In this document: piece after piece, positions 1-5,434 of the stretch
Numbering within the stretch: the stretch's first letter is position 1
Layout: the number at the start of each line of letters is the position of its first letter
NCBI GenBank assembly: GCA_030598645.1
Contig: JAUVPN010000131.1
Location: 1 to 7,469 of the forward strand
DNA: 7,469 nt
Direction of reading: 5' to 3'
Origin: Hyphomicrobium sp.
GTDB lineage: Bacteria; Pseudomonadota; Alphaproteobacteria; Rhizobiales; Hyphomicrobiaceae
The notes under the pieces: model-generated
The model's input: the letters and a program-made list of their open reading frames with translations, nothing else
What the model was told of the DNA's origin: nothing
Databases searched by the model: none
Translations under genes and position numbers: made by a program

Positions 1-70
1 TCGATCAAAGCGGATTAGCCGGATTAACTCAATCAGACCGGACCCGCTCCAGGGGAGCAAGCGCACTGCG

Positions 71-190
71 CTATAGGAGAAAATAGACGGCAAGGGCAGT
101 GATAGCCGTAGCAAAGATTGCGTTCATGACAATCAAGCCCGGACGAACGCTTGCCTCTTCCTCGTTAGTGCTCTCAAAGCGCCAGGTCAT
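71..190 (-). CDS. Small single-span membrane protein (39 aa), hypothetical
   Basis: I do not recognise the family. From the ATG at 190 the product is 39 residues: a polar, acidic head (FESTNEEEASVRPG) and then one hydrophobic stretch of about 20 residues running to the C-terminus (from LIVMNAIFATA to AVYFLL). This is the pattern of a single-pass or tail-anchored inner-membrane microprotein. A GGAG motif (minus strand, 205-202) lies 11 bases before the ATG and 5 bases before an in-frame TTG at 196, so either may be the start. The frame stays open upstream to a TTG at 316, which would give 81 aa and overlap the regulator gene by 65 bases; that longer form has no clear ribosome site. The gene begins 61 bases after the regulator stop on the same strand, so the two may be co-transcribed. 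The coding call rests on the start signal and the membrane segment only. Confidence 0.45.
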   Translation of the reverse strand: MTWRFESTNEEEASVRPGLIVMNAIFATAITALAVYFLL

Positions 191-251
191 GGCCAATGAT
201 GCTCCTACGAAATTCGACTGAGTAACCGTCGCGTCGGCAGATCGTTGCAGC

Positions 252-1028
252 TCAGTGCGCAATCGAATGTTGTTCTCGCACTTGGCATATGCCCTGTTCG
301 TCTGCGAGCCCTTCAAGTGTGGCCAGGTCTTTGAGACGGAGGCCTCGTGATGGACACGATCCGATCAGCCCACGCCTTTCAAACTCCACAAGCATACGGG
401 CCAAAACATCGAGACTGAGCTTCAGCTGGTCTGCAACTATCCCGCATTGCCATGAGGCGTCGATGACGTTCGCATCTCGACCTTCGCGCTTGTTAATCTG
501 GGACAAGGCGACCAAAAAAGCTGCCACGCGTTTAACAGGATTGCGGCGGCCAGATTCGACCAAAGAATTTCTGCGCAGCTCAAGTTCCCTTTCAAGAGCC
601 TGGTTGAGCTCTGCCTCTGCTTTGGGATTTCCTGCGACAAGTGACTCCATAGATGCTTTGGGCAAGCACGTGACCTGTACCTCAACCATTGCTCGCGCCG
701 TGCAGGCATGGTGCTCAAGGAAGCCCAGGCCCACAAGGTCGCCGGGATGCGCAAATCTGGCCATCGCACGATGCCCATTCAATCGCGGCTCATAGACGCA
801 AATGGCACCGGACTCCAATCTGTAAATGTGGGTTCTGGGATCGCCCTCACGGAAAAGATCTTCACCTGTCGCCAGGGTACGAACCTGAATTTCCAAAGAC
901 GTGTCGCCAGGACAAGAGGGAGGCAGGATAGCGGAACTCTGGCCGAACTCGGGCTGAACGCGGGAGCTGCTCGAATTTGCGCAAGCGAGCGCCGTAGCTT
1001 CGGTTACGGTAACGGGGGTACTCTGCAC
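252..1028 (-). CDS. Crp/Fnr-family transcriptional regulator
   Basis: This is a 258-aa DNA-binding regulator of the Crp/Fnr superfamily. Residues about 50-125 form the cyclic-nucleotide-binding-type beta roll (GEDLFREGDPRTHIYRLESG, later FAHPGDLVGL). A long dimerisation helix follows (about 135-158), then a winged helix-turn-helix (about 165-235, with QLKLSLDVLARMLVEFERRG at 201-220). The cAMP-contacting Arg-Ser pair of true CRP is not evident. Cysteines are at 16, 39, 109, 121, 195, 225 and 248 and do not form the N-terminal cluster of FNR, so neither cAMP nor an Fe-S cluster is clearly the signal; the layout is closer to FixK-type proteins. The recognition helix is unusual: the FNR/FixK E-x-x-S-R pattern reads D-x-x-A-R. 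The start is GTG, with GAGGG nine bases upstream and an in-frame stop five codons upstream, so no earlier start is possible. The target genes are unknown. Confidence 0.88.
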   Translation of the reverse strand: MQSTPVTVTEATALACANSSSSRVQPEFGQSSAILPPSCPGDTSLEIQVRTLATGEDLFREGDPRTHIYRLESGAICVYEPRLNGHRAMARFAHPGDLVGLGFLEHHACTARAMVEVQVTCLPKASMESLVAGNPKAEAELNQALERELELRRNSLVESGRRNPVKRVAAFLVALSQINKREGRDANVIDASWQCGIVADQLKLSLDVLARMLVEFERRGLIGSCPSRGLRLKDLATLEGLADEQGICQVREQHSIAH

Positions 1029-1037
1029 TCGTCTTTT

Positions 1038-1042
1038 CCCTC
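1038..1042 (-). promoter_or_regulatory. Ribosome binding site of the Crp/Fnr gene
   Basis: The minus strand reads GAGGG here, nine bases before the GTG at 1028. Together with the nearby in-frame stop upstream, it fixes the GTG as the start. Confidence 0.5.
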
Positions 1043-1742
1043 ACTCACAATCAGTGTTGCCGGGTCTTCGTTGCTAGTTAGATGATGTCGATCTCAGCTG
1101 GGAAGCAGCTCGTGCCCTCGAGGCCTGCCTCGTGCTCATGATCGTGCGGCTCGTTCCCTGAGCAAGACGAGAGTGCGGAACTGCCAATGCATGCGGTTCG
1201 GGTAAGTTGCTGCTGCCATCAAAGCAACTGATTTTTTCTGATGTAGGTGATCAGTTCTTCTTATGCTTATGAACGCGTGGATAGTAGTTTGCCCTTTAGG
1301 ACAGTGGCTTGCGAACGCTGCCGGGCCATTTCGGGGCTTAGGATCAATTTCCATGACAACATTCGTAACAATCGTTCGACAGACGCACGCCAACACTTTG
1401 TAATTTGATGGACACGAATGGGCTGGGGTGCTCACGCCAAGCGAGGCCGGTACCCTTCCAAGCCCGTGACAAATTTGCGCATGCCCCTTAAACTGACTTC
1501 CGCAGACTGATCGCAGGTCCTTTCGAGGGATGGGTAGGATCTCTGGTCGAGGACCAATTGTTCGCTCACGGGGGGATTGCTGGCCCTCACTCTGCTTCGG
1601 CCGACGCGCGGGTTTCTTTACATCAAGTCAAACTTGCCACTCGACTCGCGCGTCGACGCGTTATGCAGGCACCCCTGACGCGCAGGATCAATGTCCACTG
1701 CGAGTGCGCCAGGTGATTAAGGATCGCGCCAAGTTCCACACA

Positions 1743-1775
1743 GGTCGATTGGCGATCCGTAACGGTGCGGCGACC
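1743..1775 (-). terminator. Imperfect stem-loop just after the phasin gene (possible terminator)
   Basis: An outer GGTCG/CGACC stem (1743-1747 with 1771-1775) encloses an inner CCG-TAA-CGG hairpin (1757-1765). The structure begins 6 bases beyond the phasin stop codon on the minus strand. No run of U follows it in the transcript, so it is not a classical intrinsic terminator; it could be a 3'-end stabilising structure or chance. Confidence 0.25.
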
Positions 1776-1781
1776 TTAACC

Positions 1782-2210
1782 TTAGCGCTTCTTCGCTGTT
1801 CGCGTTGCAGCCGTCGATATGGCCGAGAGGGTTGCTGCTGCGTCTTCGCCGACCTTCATTGAGAGGCTCAACCAATCATTCCATTGCTCCATCATCCGCG
1901 CTGTGTGGTCACGAACGAAATTGACTTGGATGTTTTGGACGTCTGATAGCGTCTTCGCCTTCGTCAGGGCCTCGACTGCGTCGGAGGTGGCGTCAAAGTT
2001 CGCAGTCATGTTGTGCAAGAGCTGATCAGCCAGGGCCCTTGTTGCATTGGTCTGAACAGTGGCAGCATCGTTGAGGCTCGAAGAGATCGCATCCCATGAG
2101 GTGCGGGTGTTTTTCAGACCTTCCTCGATCATATCCCGGACCTGCTCGGGCACCTGGATCTGGGCACTCTGGATCATGTCGTTTAGCGGCTTTGCCAGCT
2201 GCTCGTTCAC
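1782..2210 (-). CDS. Phasin family protein
   Basis: The 142-aa product matches the short phasin family (Phasin_2 type) that coats polyhydroxyalkanoate granules in rhizobia and relatives. It is almost entirely predicted amphipathic helix. The opening (MNEQLAKPLNDMIQSAQ, then VPEQVRDMIEEGLKNTR), the central stretch with alternating Ala/Thr/Asp (ALADQLLHNMTANFDATSDA), the helix with IQVNFVRDHTARMMEQWNDW and the Ala/Thr/Lys-rich tail are all typical, as is the length. There is no signal peptide or membrane segment. Phasins limit granule size, and some also act as general stress or chaperone-like proteins. The start is GTG with a good AAGGAG six bases upstream. No PHA synthase, depolymerase or phaR lies in this window, so it is an orphan phasin, and it is transcribed away from the oxygenase/exporter genes. 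Confidence 0.88.
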   Translation of the reverse strand: MNEQLAKPLNDMIQSAQIQVPEQVRDMIEEGLKNTRTSWDAISSSLNDAATVQTNATRALADQLLHNMTANFDATSDAVEALTKAKTLSDVQNIQVNFVRDHTARMMEQWNDWLSLSMKVGEDAAATLSAISTAATRTAKKR

Positions 2211-2216
2211 GTTCCA

Positions 2217-2222
2217 CTCCTT
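2217..2222 (-). promoter_or_regulatory. Ribosome binding site of the phasin gene
   Basis: The minus strand reads AAGGAG, six bases before the GTG at 2210. It is the best Shine-Dalgarno match in the window and supports the GTG start over any later codon. Confidence 0.7.
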
Positions 2223-2306
2223 GGACCACGGGTTAGGGGGAAATGCTTAATTACTTTTCACGACCGAGTGGCGCGGGGAGCGGCAAAAGGATCTCCCTCG
2301 ATTCCC

Positions 2307-2373
2307 TAGCTCATTAGCGATGCCTAATTGGCGATTCAATAGCTACGCTACGCATAGCAATCTAGCGGATAGC
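2307..2373. promoter_or_regulatory. Cluster of TAGC/GCTA motifs upstream of the phasin gene
   Basis: TAGC occurs at 2307, 2315, 2340, 2355, 2363 and 2370, and GCTA at 2342 and 2347. Several are spaced 7-8 bases apart. The cluster includes ATTAG-N6-CTAAT (2313-2328) and GCTA-N4-TAGC (2347-2358), both symmetric. It lies about 100-160 bases upstream of the phasin start, where an operator could sit. No known regulator motif was recognised. Confidence 0.25.
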
Positions 2374-2389
2374 GACTGAAAGAAGCAGA

Positions 2390-2404
2390 CCCCCATTTTG
2401 GGGG
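2390..2404. repeat. C5/G5 stem-loop
   Basis: CCCCC-ATTTT-GGGGG forms a perfect 5-bp GC stem with a 5-base loop, and a flanking AAGC/GCTT can add pairs with a bulge. No T-run follows on either strand, so it is not a clear terminator. Its position between two divergent genes suggests a structural or regulatory element, or an outlying part of the repeat block. Confidence 0.35.
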
Positions 2405-2436
2405 CTTAAGGATGGACATGCGGGCTATTAGCATGA

Positions 2437-2459
2437 CGGATCCGAAGGAAATCCGGATC
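2437..2459. repeat. Paired palindromes CGGATCCG and ATCCGGAT
   Basis: CGGATCCG (2437-2444) and ATCCGGAT (2451-2458) are each 8-bp palindromes. Together they give 6-bp GATCCG/CGGATC arms (2439-2444 and 2454-2459) around a 9-base spacer. Function unknown. Confidence 0.35.
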
Positions 2460-2511
2460 AGCTCAGCGTCATGTCAGTTTCAGCACGTTCGCATATCGAC
2501 CGGTTCAGCTG

Positions 2512-2630
2512 ATGTCCGCTTTGGGTCAGAAGCAGACATTTGGACCTGCGTGACGAATGTCCGCTTTACCCCCGAAAGCGGACATGTGGTTGGCTGTCAG
2601 GAATGTCCGCTATGTGCCAAAAGCGGACAT
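2512..2630. repeat. REP-like block: three ATGTCCGCT/AGCGGACAT inverted repeats
   Basis: Three consecutive imperfect palindromes are visible. Unit 1 is 2512-2539 (10-bp arms, one mismatch, AAGCAGACAT on the right). Unit 2 is 2557-2585 (perfect 11-bp arms ATGTCCGCTTT/AAAGCGGACAT, 7-base loop). Unit 3 is 2603-2630 (perfect 9-bp arms, 10-base loop). Units start 45-46 bases apart. From memory, this sequence type is scattered widely through Bradyrhizobium and related genomes and yields spurious short ORFs containing ALPPKAD or VRYVPKAD. Each unit could fold into a hairpin in RNA or single-stranded DNA. It lies wholly between genes. Confidence 0.8.
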
Positions 2631-2784
2631 CAAGGGCCAGACACCGGGCTGCTCCGGATTCCAACTTAGACACTGGTACGGCCTTACGGGGCAGGCAACG
2701 AAGCAGACGCCGCACCGACAGAAGGTCGTCTACCGCATATGGGCACCAGGACAAAACCGCGTTAACCGCAAAGGAATTCAGTTT

Positions 2785-2816
2785 TTTGCATAGCCTAATT
2801 TTTGCATAGCCTAATT
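2785..2816. repeat. Exact 16-bp tandem duplication upstream of the oxygenase
   Basis: TTTGCATAGCCTAATT occurs at 2785-2800 and again directly at 2801-2816 with no mismatch. It ends 42 bases before the oxygenase ATG, so it lies in the likely promoter or 5' leader. The 8-mer GCCTAATT within it also occurs at 2322-2329 near the phasin end of the same intergenic region. A TTG inside the second copy (2802) is in frame with the oxygenase but is unlikely to be its start. Confidence 0.85.
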
Positions 2817-2846
2817 CATGTGAAACATTCAAAAAATCCGAAACCT

Positions 2847-2851
2847 GGTGA
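2847..2851 (+). promoter_or_regulatory. Ribosome binding site of the oxygenase gene
   Basis: GGTGA lies seven bases before the ATG at 2859. This spacing favours that ATG over the upstream in-frame TTG at 2802, which has only A/T-rich repeat sequence in front of it. Confidence 0.5.
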
Positions 2852-2858
2852 AACGAAT

Positions 2859-3890
2859 ATGCGTGGCTTGGAGAAAGGCGAAGTAGCGCCGCATTTCATA
2901 CTTACCGACATAAAAAACGGTCCTTTCGACCTCTTCTCGGATGGCGTTGCCGGGCGGTTTGTTGTGCTCGTCTTCTGCCGATCCGACCCGTTGGCGACCG
3001 CAGAACTGGAAAAATTCCTGCATCTTCAGGCTGCGTTTGATGAAATCGGAGCGAGGATCGTCCCAGTTGTTTCAAATAAGGCCGTCCTAGATCGCACGAC
3101 GTTCGATAACCCATTACCGTTCACAGTTTTGCCGCAGGCGACCGCAGAACTCTTCGAGGCCTACGGCATAGCTTATGAGAATAATATTGAGCCGAGCACA
3201 ACAACTGTTGTTCTGCGTCCGAATGGTCACGTACTTCGAATCGTCAACGACGGTTCACAAGCCGAGGAGGCTCTAGAGGCGATCGTAGATTGCTGCACGT
3301 CGATCTCGGGTTCACCCACTGGACCTCATCCGCCCGTCCTAATCGTCCCGGATGTACTTAGTGCGGCGGATTGCGACCAATTGATTGCCGCTTATGAAGC
3401 CAGCAAAGTGCCCTTCATCCAGGTGAACGAAATCAAGGATCAGTTGAGTAATGTGAAAACACGGGTTCCGGACTATGGTCGACAGGACCGCATTGATCTT
3501 ATGCTGAATGATGGTGAGGTTAAAGATCTCGTTATTCGACGCCTGCAAGCACGTCTTTTGCCGGAAATAGAGAAAGCTTTTCAGTACAAGGTTACATCAC
3601 TTGAGGGCTTGCGCATCGCCAAATACGAAGGCATGCGAGGAGGCAAGAGCCACGGCCACCGAGACAACTCTGAACCCGAAGTTGCTCACCGCCGATTTGC
3701 TGTATCGATTAATCTGAACGCCGATGATTTTCAAGGCGGCGAGCTGCGATTTCCCGAGTTCAGTGACTGTCGATACAAACCTACGTCAGGTGCGGCCATC
3801 GTATTCTCGTGCTCTCTTCTGCACGAGGCTCTACAAGTTGAACAAGGGGCGCGTTATGTCCTGCTCGTCTTCCTCTTCGGTGATCGCTAA
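2859..3890 (+). CDS. Redoxin-domain / 2-oxoglutarate-Fe(II) dioxygenase fusion protein
   Basis: A 343-aa two-domain protein. Residues about 5-145 resemble the AhpC/TSA redoxin fold (GEVAPHFILTDIKNG, FVVLVFCRSDPLATAELEKF, then IVPVVSN and FTVLPQATAELFEAYGI). The T-x-x-C peroxidatic site expected after the FxxP/D segment is absent; the only cysteines in this half are C40, C145 and C146. Residues about 160-343 form a prolyl-4-hydroxylase-type (2OG-FeII_Oxy_3) double-stranded beta helix: iron ligands H267-x-D269 (in SHGHRDN) and H322, and R332 ten residues later to bind 2-oxoglutarate, with GGELRFPEF and GAAIVFSCSLLHEA between. Such enzymes hydroxylate protein side chains or small molecules using O2 and 2-oxoglutarate. 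There is no signal peptide, so it is probably cytoplasmic. The ATG is chosen for its GGTGA site; a TTG at 2802 would add 19 residues. The exporter genes follow after 67 bases. The substrate is unknown. Confidence 0.87.
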   Translation: MRGLEKGEVAPHFILTDIKNGPFDLFSDGVAGRFVVLVFCRSDPLATAELEKFLHLQAAFDEIGARIVPVVSNKAVLDRTTFDNPLPFTVLPQATAELFEAYGIAYENNIEPSTTTVVLRPNGHVLRIVNDGSQAEEALEAIVDCCTSISGSPTGPHPPVLIVPDVLSAADCDQLIAAYEASKVPFIQVNEIKDQLSNVKTRVPDYGRQDRIDLMLNDGEVKDLVIRRLQARLLPEIEKAFQYKVTSLEGLRIAKYEGMRGGKSHGHRDNSEPEVAHRRFAVSINLNADDFQGGELRFPEFSDCRYKPTSGAAIVFSCSLLHEALQVEQGARYVLLVFLFGDR

Positions 3891-3957
3891 TCGGACCAAT
3901 CCAGCATCAAGATTGACGGTTCGAGAGCATAGAAAACGTCCGAATTAATCCCGTGGG

Positions 3958-5433
3958 ATGTCCGCCGTGAGCGAGAACAACAAGCATTTGCTGGATACAA
4001 CTCCAATTCAGGCCAGCACGCCGAAATCGCCGCCCCGGAAGTTCAAAGGCGCGGTCGCGACTCTTGCTGTGCTCGGGCTCTTGATTGGTGGGAGCTTTGC
4101 CATACAAAGGCTCGCTGCCAGCCAACGCGATAGCCCTGAGACTGTTTATATTACGGCGCCAATAAGTCGTGGAAGCCTTAATGCGACAGTAACGGCTACT
4201 GGAAAACTAAAAGCGGTCGTGCAGGTTAAGGTAGGTTCGCAATTATCCGGACAGATCGTGCAGCTTCATGTTGATTTCAACGATCGAGTAAAGATCGGTC
4301 AACCAATTGCCCAGTTGGATGCAAGATCGTACCGTGCGAAAGTTCGCGAGGCGGCGGCTGCCGTGAGACTGGCCGAAGCCAAGGTAGCTTTGAAACAAGC
4401 CGCAATCGCAGAAGCGGAGGCAAATCTCAAACGCGCTCAAGCACTGCTTGAAGTTGTTCGGGAGCGCGTTGCGGGTTTCCAAGCGCGTAAGGCCGAGGCC
4501 CAACGCGTCGTGCAACGGTCCGAACGACTCCGGCAGAGTCCCGCCTTCTCCCAAGCCACATTCGAAAAGGCGTTGACTGAGATGCAGGCGATGCGAGCCA
4601 CATGGCGCGCCGAGCAAAACCAGCTCAGCTTTGAGTCAGCCGGCATCTCAGCATCGGAGGCGCTCCTTCTGAGCGCGAGAGCCGAACTCGACGATGCGAT
4701 GGCCAGCGTTGAACTGCGACAAGCACGGCTGTCGCAGGCGGAGATCGAGCTTTCTCGCACGACGATTGTCTCTCCTATCGATGGACACGTTATCGGGCGC
4801 AATGTTGATACAGGACAGACCGTGGCGACGAACCTTGAGGCGCCGACCTTGTTCGAGATCGCTCACGACTTGAGCCACATGGAGGTCCATCTCAGAGTTG
4901 ACGAGGCGGATATAGGACAGGTCGGGTTAGGGCAGCGCGTCAGCTTCACAGTAGATGCCTATTCTGGGCGTCCCTTTGAGGGGGTTGTTAAGCAGCTCCG
5001 CAAGGCGCCAGAGGTCGTCGAGCATGTTGTCACTTATACGGTCGTTGTAAGTGCCAGCAACCTCGACTACCGATTGCTGCCTGGGATGACCGCGAACGCA
5101 CAGATCTTCACCATGGAACGCCATGACGTGATAAGGGTTCCCGACGCGGCGCTTCGCTTTCGTCCGCACGGTGAAACGAGTATTAGCAGCGCTCAAGCGG
5201 ACAAAAAGACCGGAACCGGCTTAGTCCAATCACGTGAGGGCGCGCGCGACGCCAAGGTATGGATCGTTGGCCGATCCGGAGACCTAACCGCAGTTTCTGT
5301 TCAGGTAGGGACCAGTGACAAGAGAGCCAGGGAACTCGTGTCCGGCCCACTCAAGCCAGGCGACCGTGTAATCGTCGGTATGGTGCCAAACTCAAAGAGG
5401 CGAACGATGTTTGGGCTGCGATTTGGCTTCTAA
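3958..5433 (+). CDS. MacA/HlyD-family periplasmic adaptor subunit of an ABC efflux pump
   Basis: This 491-aa membrane-fusion protein would link the inner-membrane MacB-type pump to an outer-membrane TolC-type channel. A cytoplasmic N-terminus of about 30 residues leads into one membrane anchor (about 31-50, GAVATLAVLGLLIGGSFAIQ). The first lipoyl half follows (about 90-121, VGSQLSGQIVQLHVDF), then a long Ala/Glu/Arg/Lys-rich coiled-coil hairpin (about 122-267), the second lipoyl half (268-290, IVSPIDGHVIGRNVDTGQ), a beta barrel (about 305-385, with LLPGMTANAQI) and the membrane-proximal domain to the end. It is clearly longer than E. coli MacA (about 370 aa), mainly in the hairpin and in an inserted polar stretch at about 402-432. 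The ATG at 3958 has only GTGGG directly before it; a GTG at 3967 has GGGA eight bases upstream and may be the true start. The ATPase gene begins one base after the stop. Confidence 0.9.
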   Translation: MSAVSENNKHLLDTTPIQASTPKSPPRKFKGAVATLAVLGLLIGGSFAIQRLAASQRDSPETVYITAPISRGSLNATVTATGKLKAVVQVKVGSQLSGQIVQLHVDFNDRVKIGQPIAQLDARSYRAKVREAAAAVRLAEAKVALKQAAIAEAEANLKRAQALLEVVRERVAGFQARKAEAQRVVQRSERLRQSPAFSQATFEKALTEMQAMRATWRAEQNQLSFESAGISASEALLLSARAELDDAMASVELRQARLSQAEIELSRTTIVSPIDGHVIGRNVDTGQTVATNLEAPTLFEIAHDLSHMEVHLRVDEADIGQVGLGQRVSFTVDAYSGRPFEGVVKQLRKAPEVVEHVVTYTVVVSASNLDYRLLPGMTANAQIFTMERHDVIRVPDAALRFRPHGETSISSAQADKKTGTGLVQSREGARDAKVWIVGRSGDLTAVSVQVGTSDKRARELVSGPLKPGDRVIVGMVPNSKRRTMFGLRFGF

Positions 5434-5434
5434 C

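Larger units (their letters stand above)
1029..1781. other. Gene-poor stretch, about 750 bp
   Basis: I see no convincing gene, tRNA or mobile-element remnant here on either strand. The longest open frame is 99 codons on the minus strand (1136-1435). It has a GTG start without a ribosome site and no recognisable motif. A 110-codon plus-strand frame (1530-1862) runs antisense into the end of the phasin gene, and its arginine- and cysteine-rich, low-complexity composition is typical of non-coding translation. The 1029-1140 end should hold the promoter of the Crp/Fnr gene, but I could not pick out a convincing -35/-10 pair, a TTGAT-N4-ATCAA FixK/FNR box or a sigma-54 site. The stretch may contain decayed genes too degraded to read by eye. 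Confidence 0.5.
2211..2858. other. Divergent intergenic region between the phasin and oxygenase genes
   Basis: These 648 bp separate two divergently transcribed genes and should hold both promoters. Going from left to right: the phasin ribosome site, a cluster of TAGC/GCTA motifs (2307-2373), a C5/G5 stem-loop (2390-2404), a pair of GATCCG/CGGATC arms (2439-2459), the three-unit ATGTCCGCT repeat block (2512-2630), about 150 bp without visible structure, and a 16-bp tandem duplication (2785-2816). Open frames of 78-89 codons in this region arise from the repeat block and are not genes. No confident -35/-10 pair could be chosen. Confidence 0.7.

Noticed and set aside
46..58. GCTCC-AGG-GGAGC hairpin downstream of the small membrane protein
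   Set aside because: A 5-bp stem with a 3-base loop and no U-run; too weak to call a terminator.
289..1085. Long plus-strand frames (168 and 125 codons) opposite the Crp/Fnr gene
   Set aside because: Antisense shadows of a well-supported gene with intact cNMP-binding and helix-turn-helix domains.
1136..1435. 99-codon minus-strand open frame upstream of the Crp/Fnr gene
   Set aside because: GTG start with no ribosome site, no recognisable motif, and a composition rich in His, Cys and Arg with no domain-like pattern. An internal ATG at 1354 also lacks a Shine-Dalgarno sequence.
1530..1862. 110-codon plus-strand open frame
   Set aside because: Runs antisense into the 3' end of the phasin gene and has a Cys/Arg/Ser-rich translation typical of non-coding frames.
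2473..2492. GTCAGTTTCAGCACGTTCG, partly like a TtsI (tts) box
   Set aside because: Only the first bases agree with the consensus as I remember it, and no type III effector or secretion gene follows.
2674..2690. TGGTACG resembling a sigma-54 -24 element upstream of the oxygenase
   Set aside because: The required GC of the -12 element is missing at the fixed 10-base distance from the GG (the bases are CG), and no TGT-N10-ACA NifA site was found nearby.
2412..2832. Several overlapping open frames of 78-89 codons on both strands
   Set aside because: They are translations of the palindromic repeat block; the ALPPKAD and VRYVPKAD peptide pattern is a known false-ORF signature of this repeat.
3891..3943. 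TCGGAC...GTCCGA arms in the gap between the oxygenase and adaptor genes
   Set aside because: Six-base arms separated by about 40 bases are likely by chance and do not form a convincing terminator or operator.
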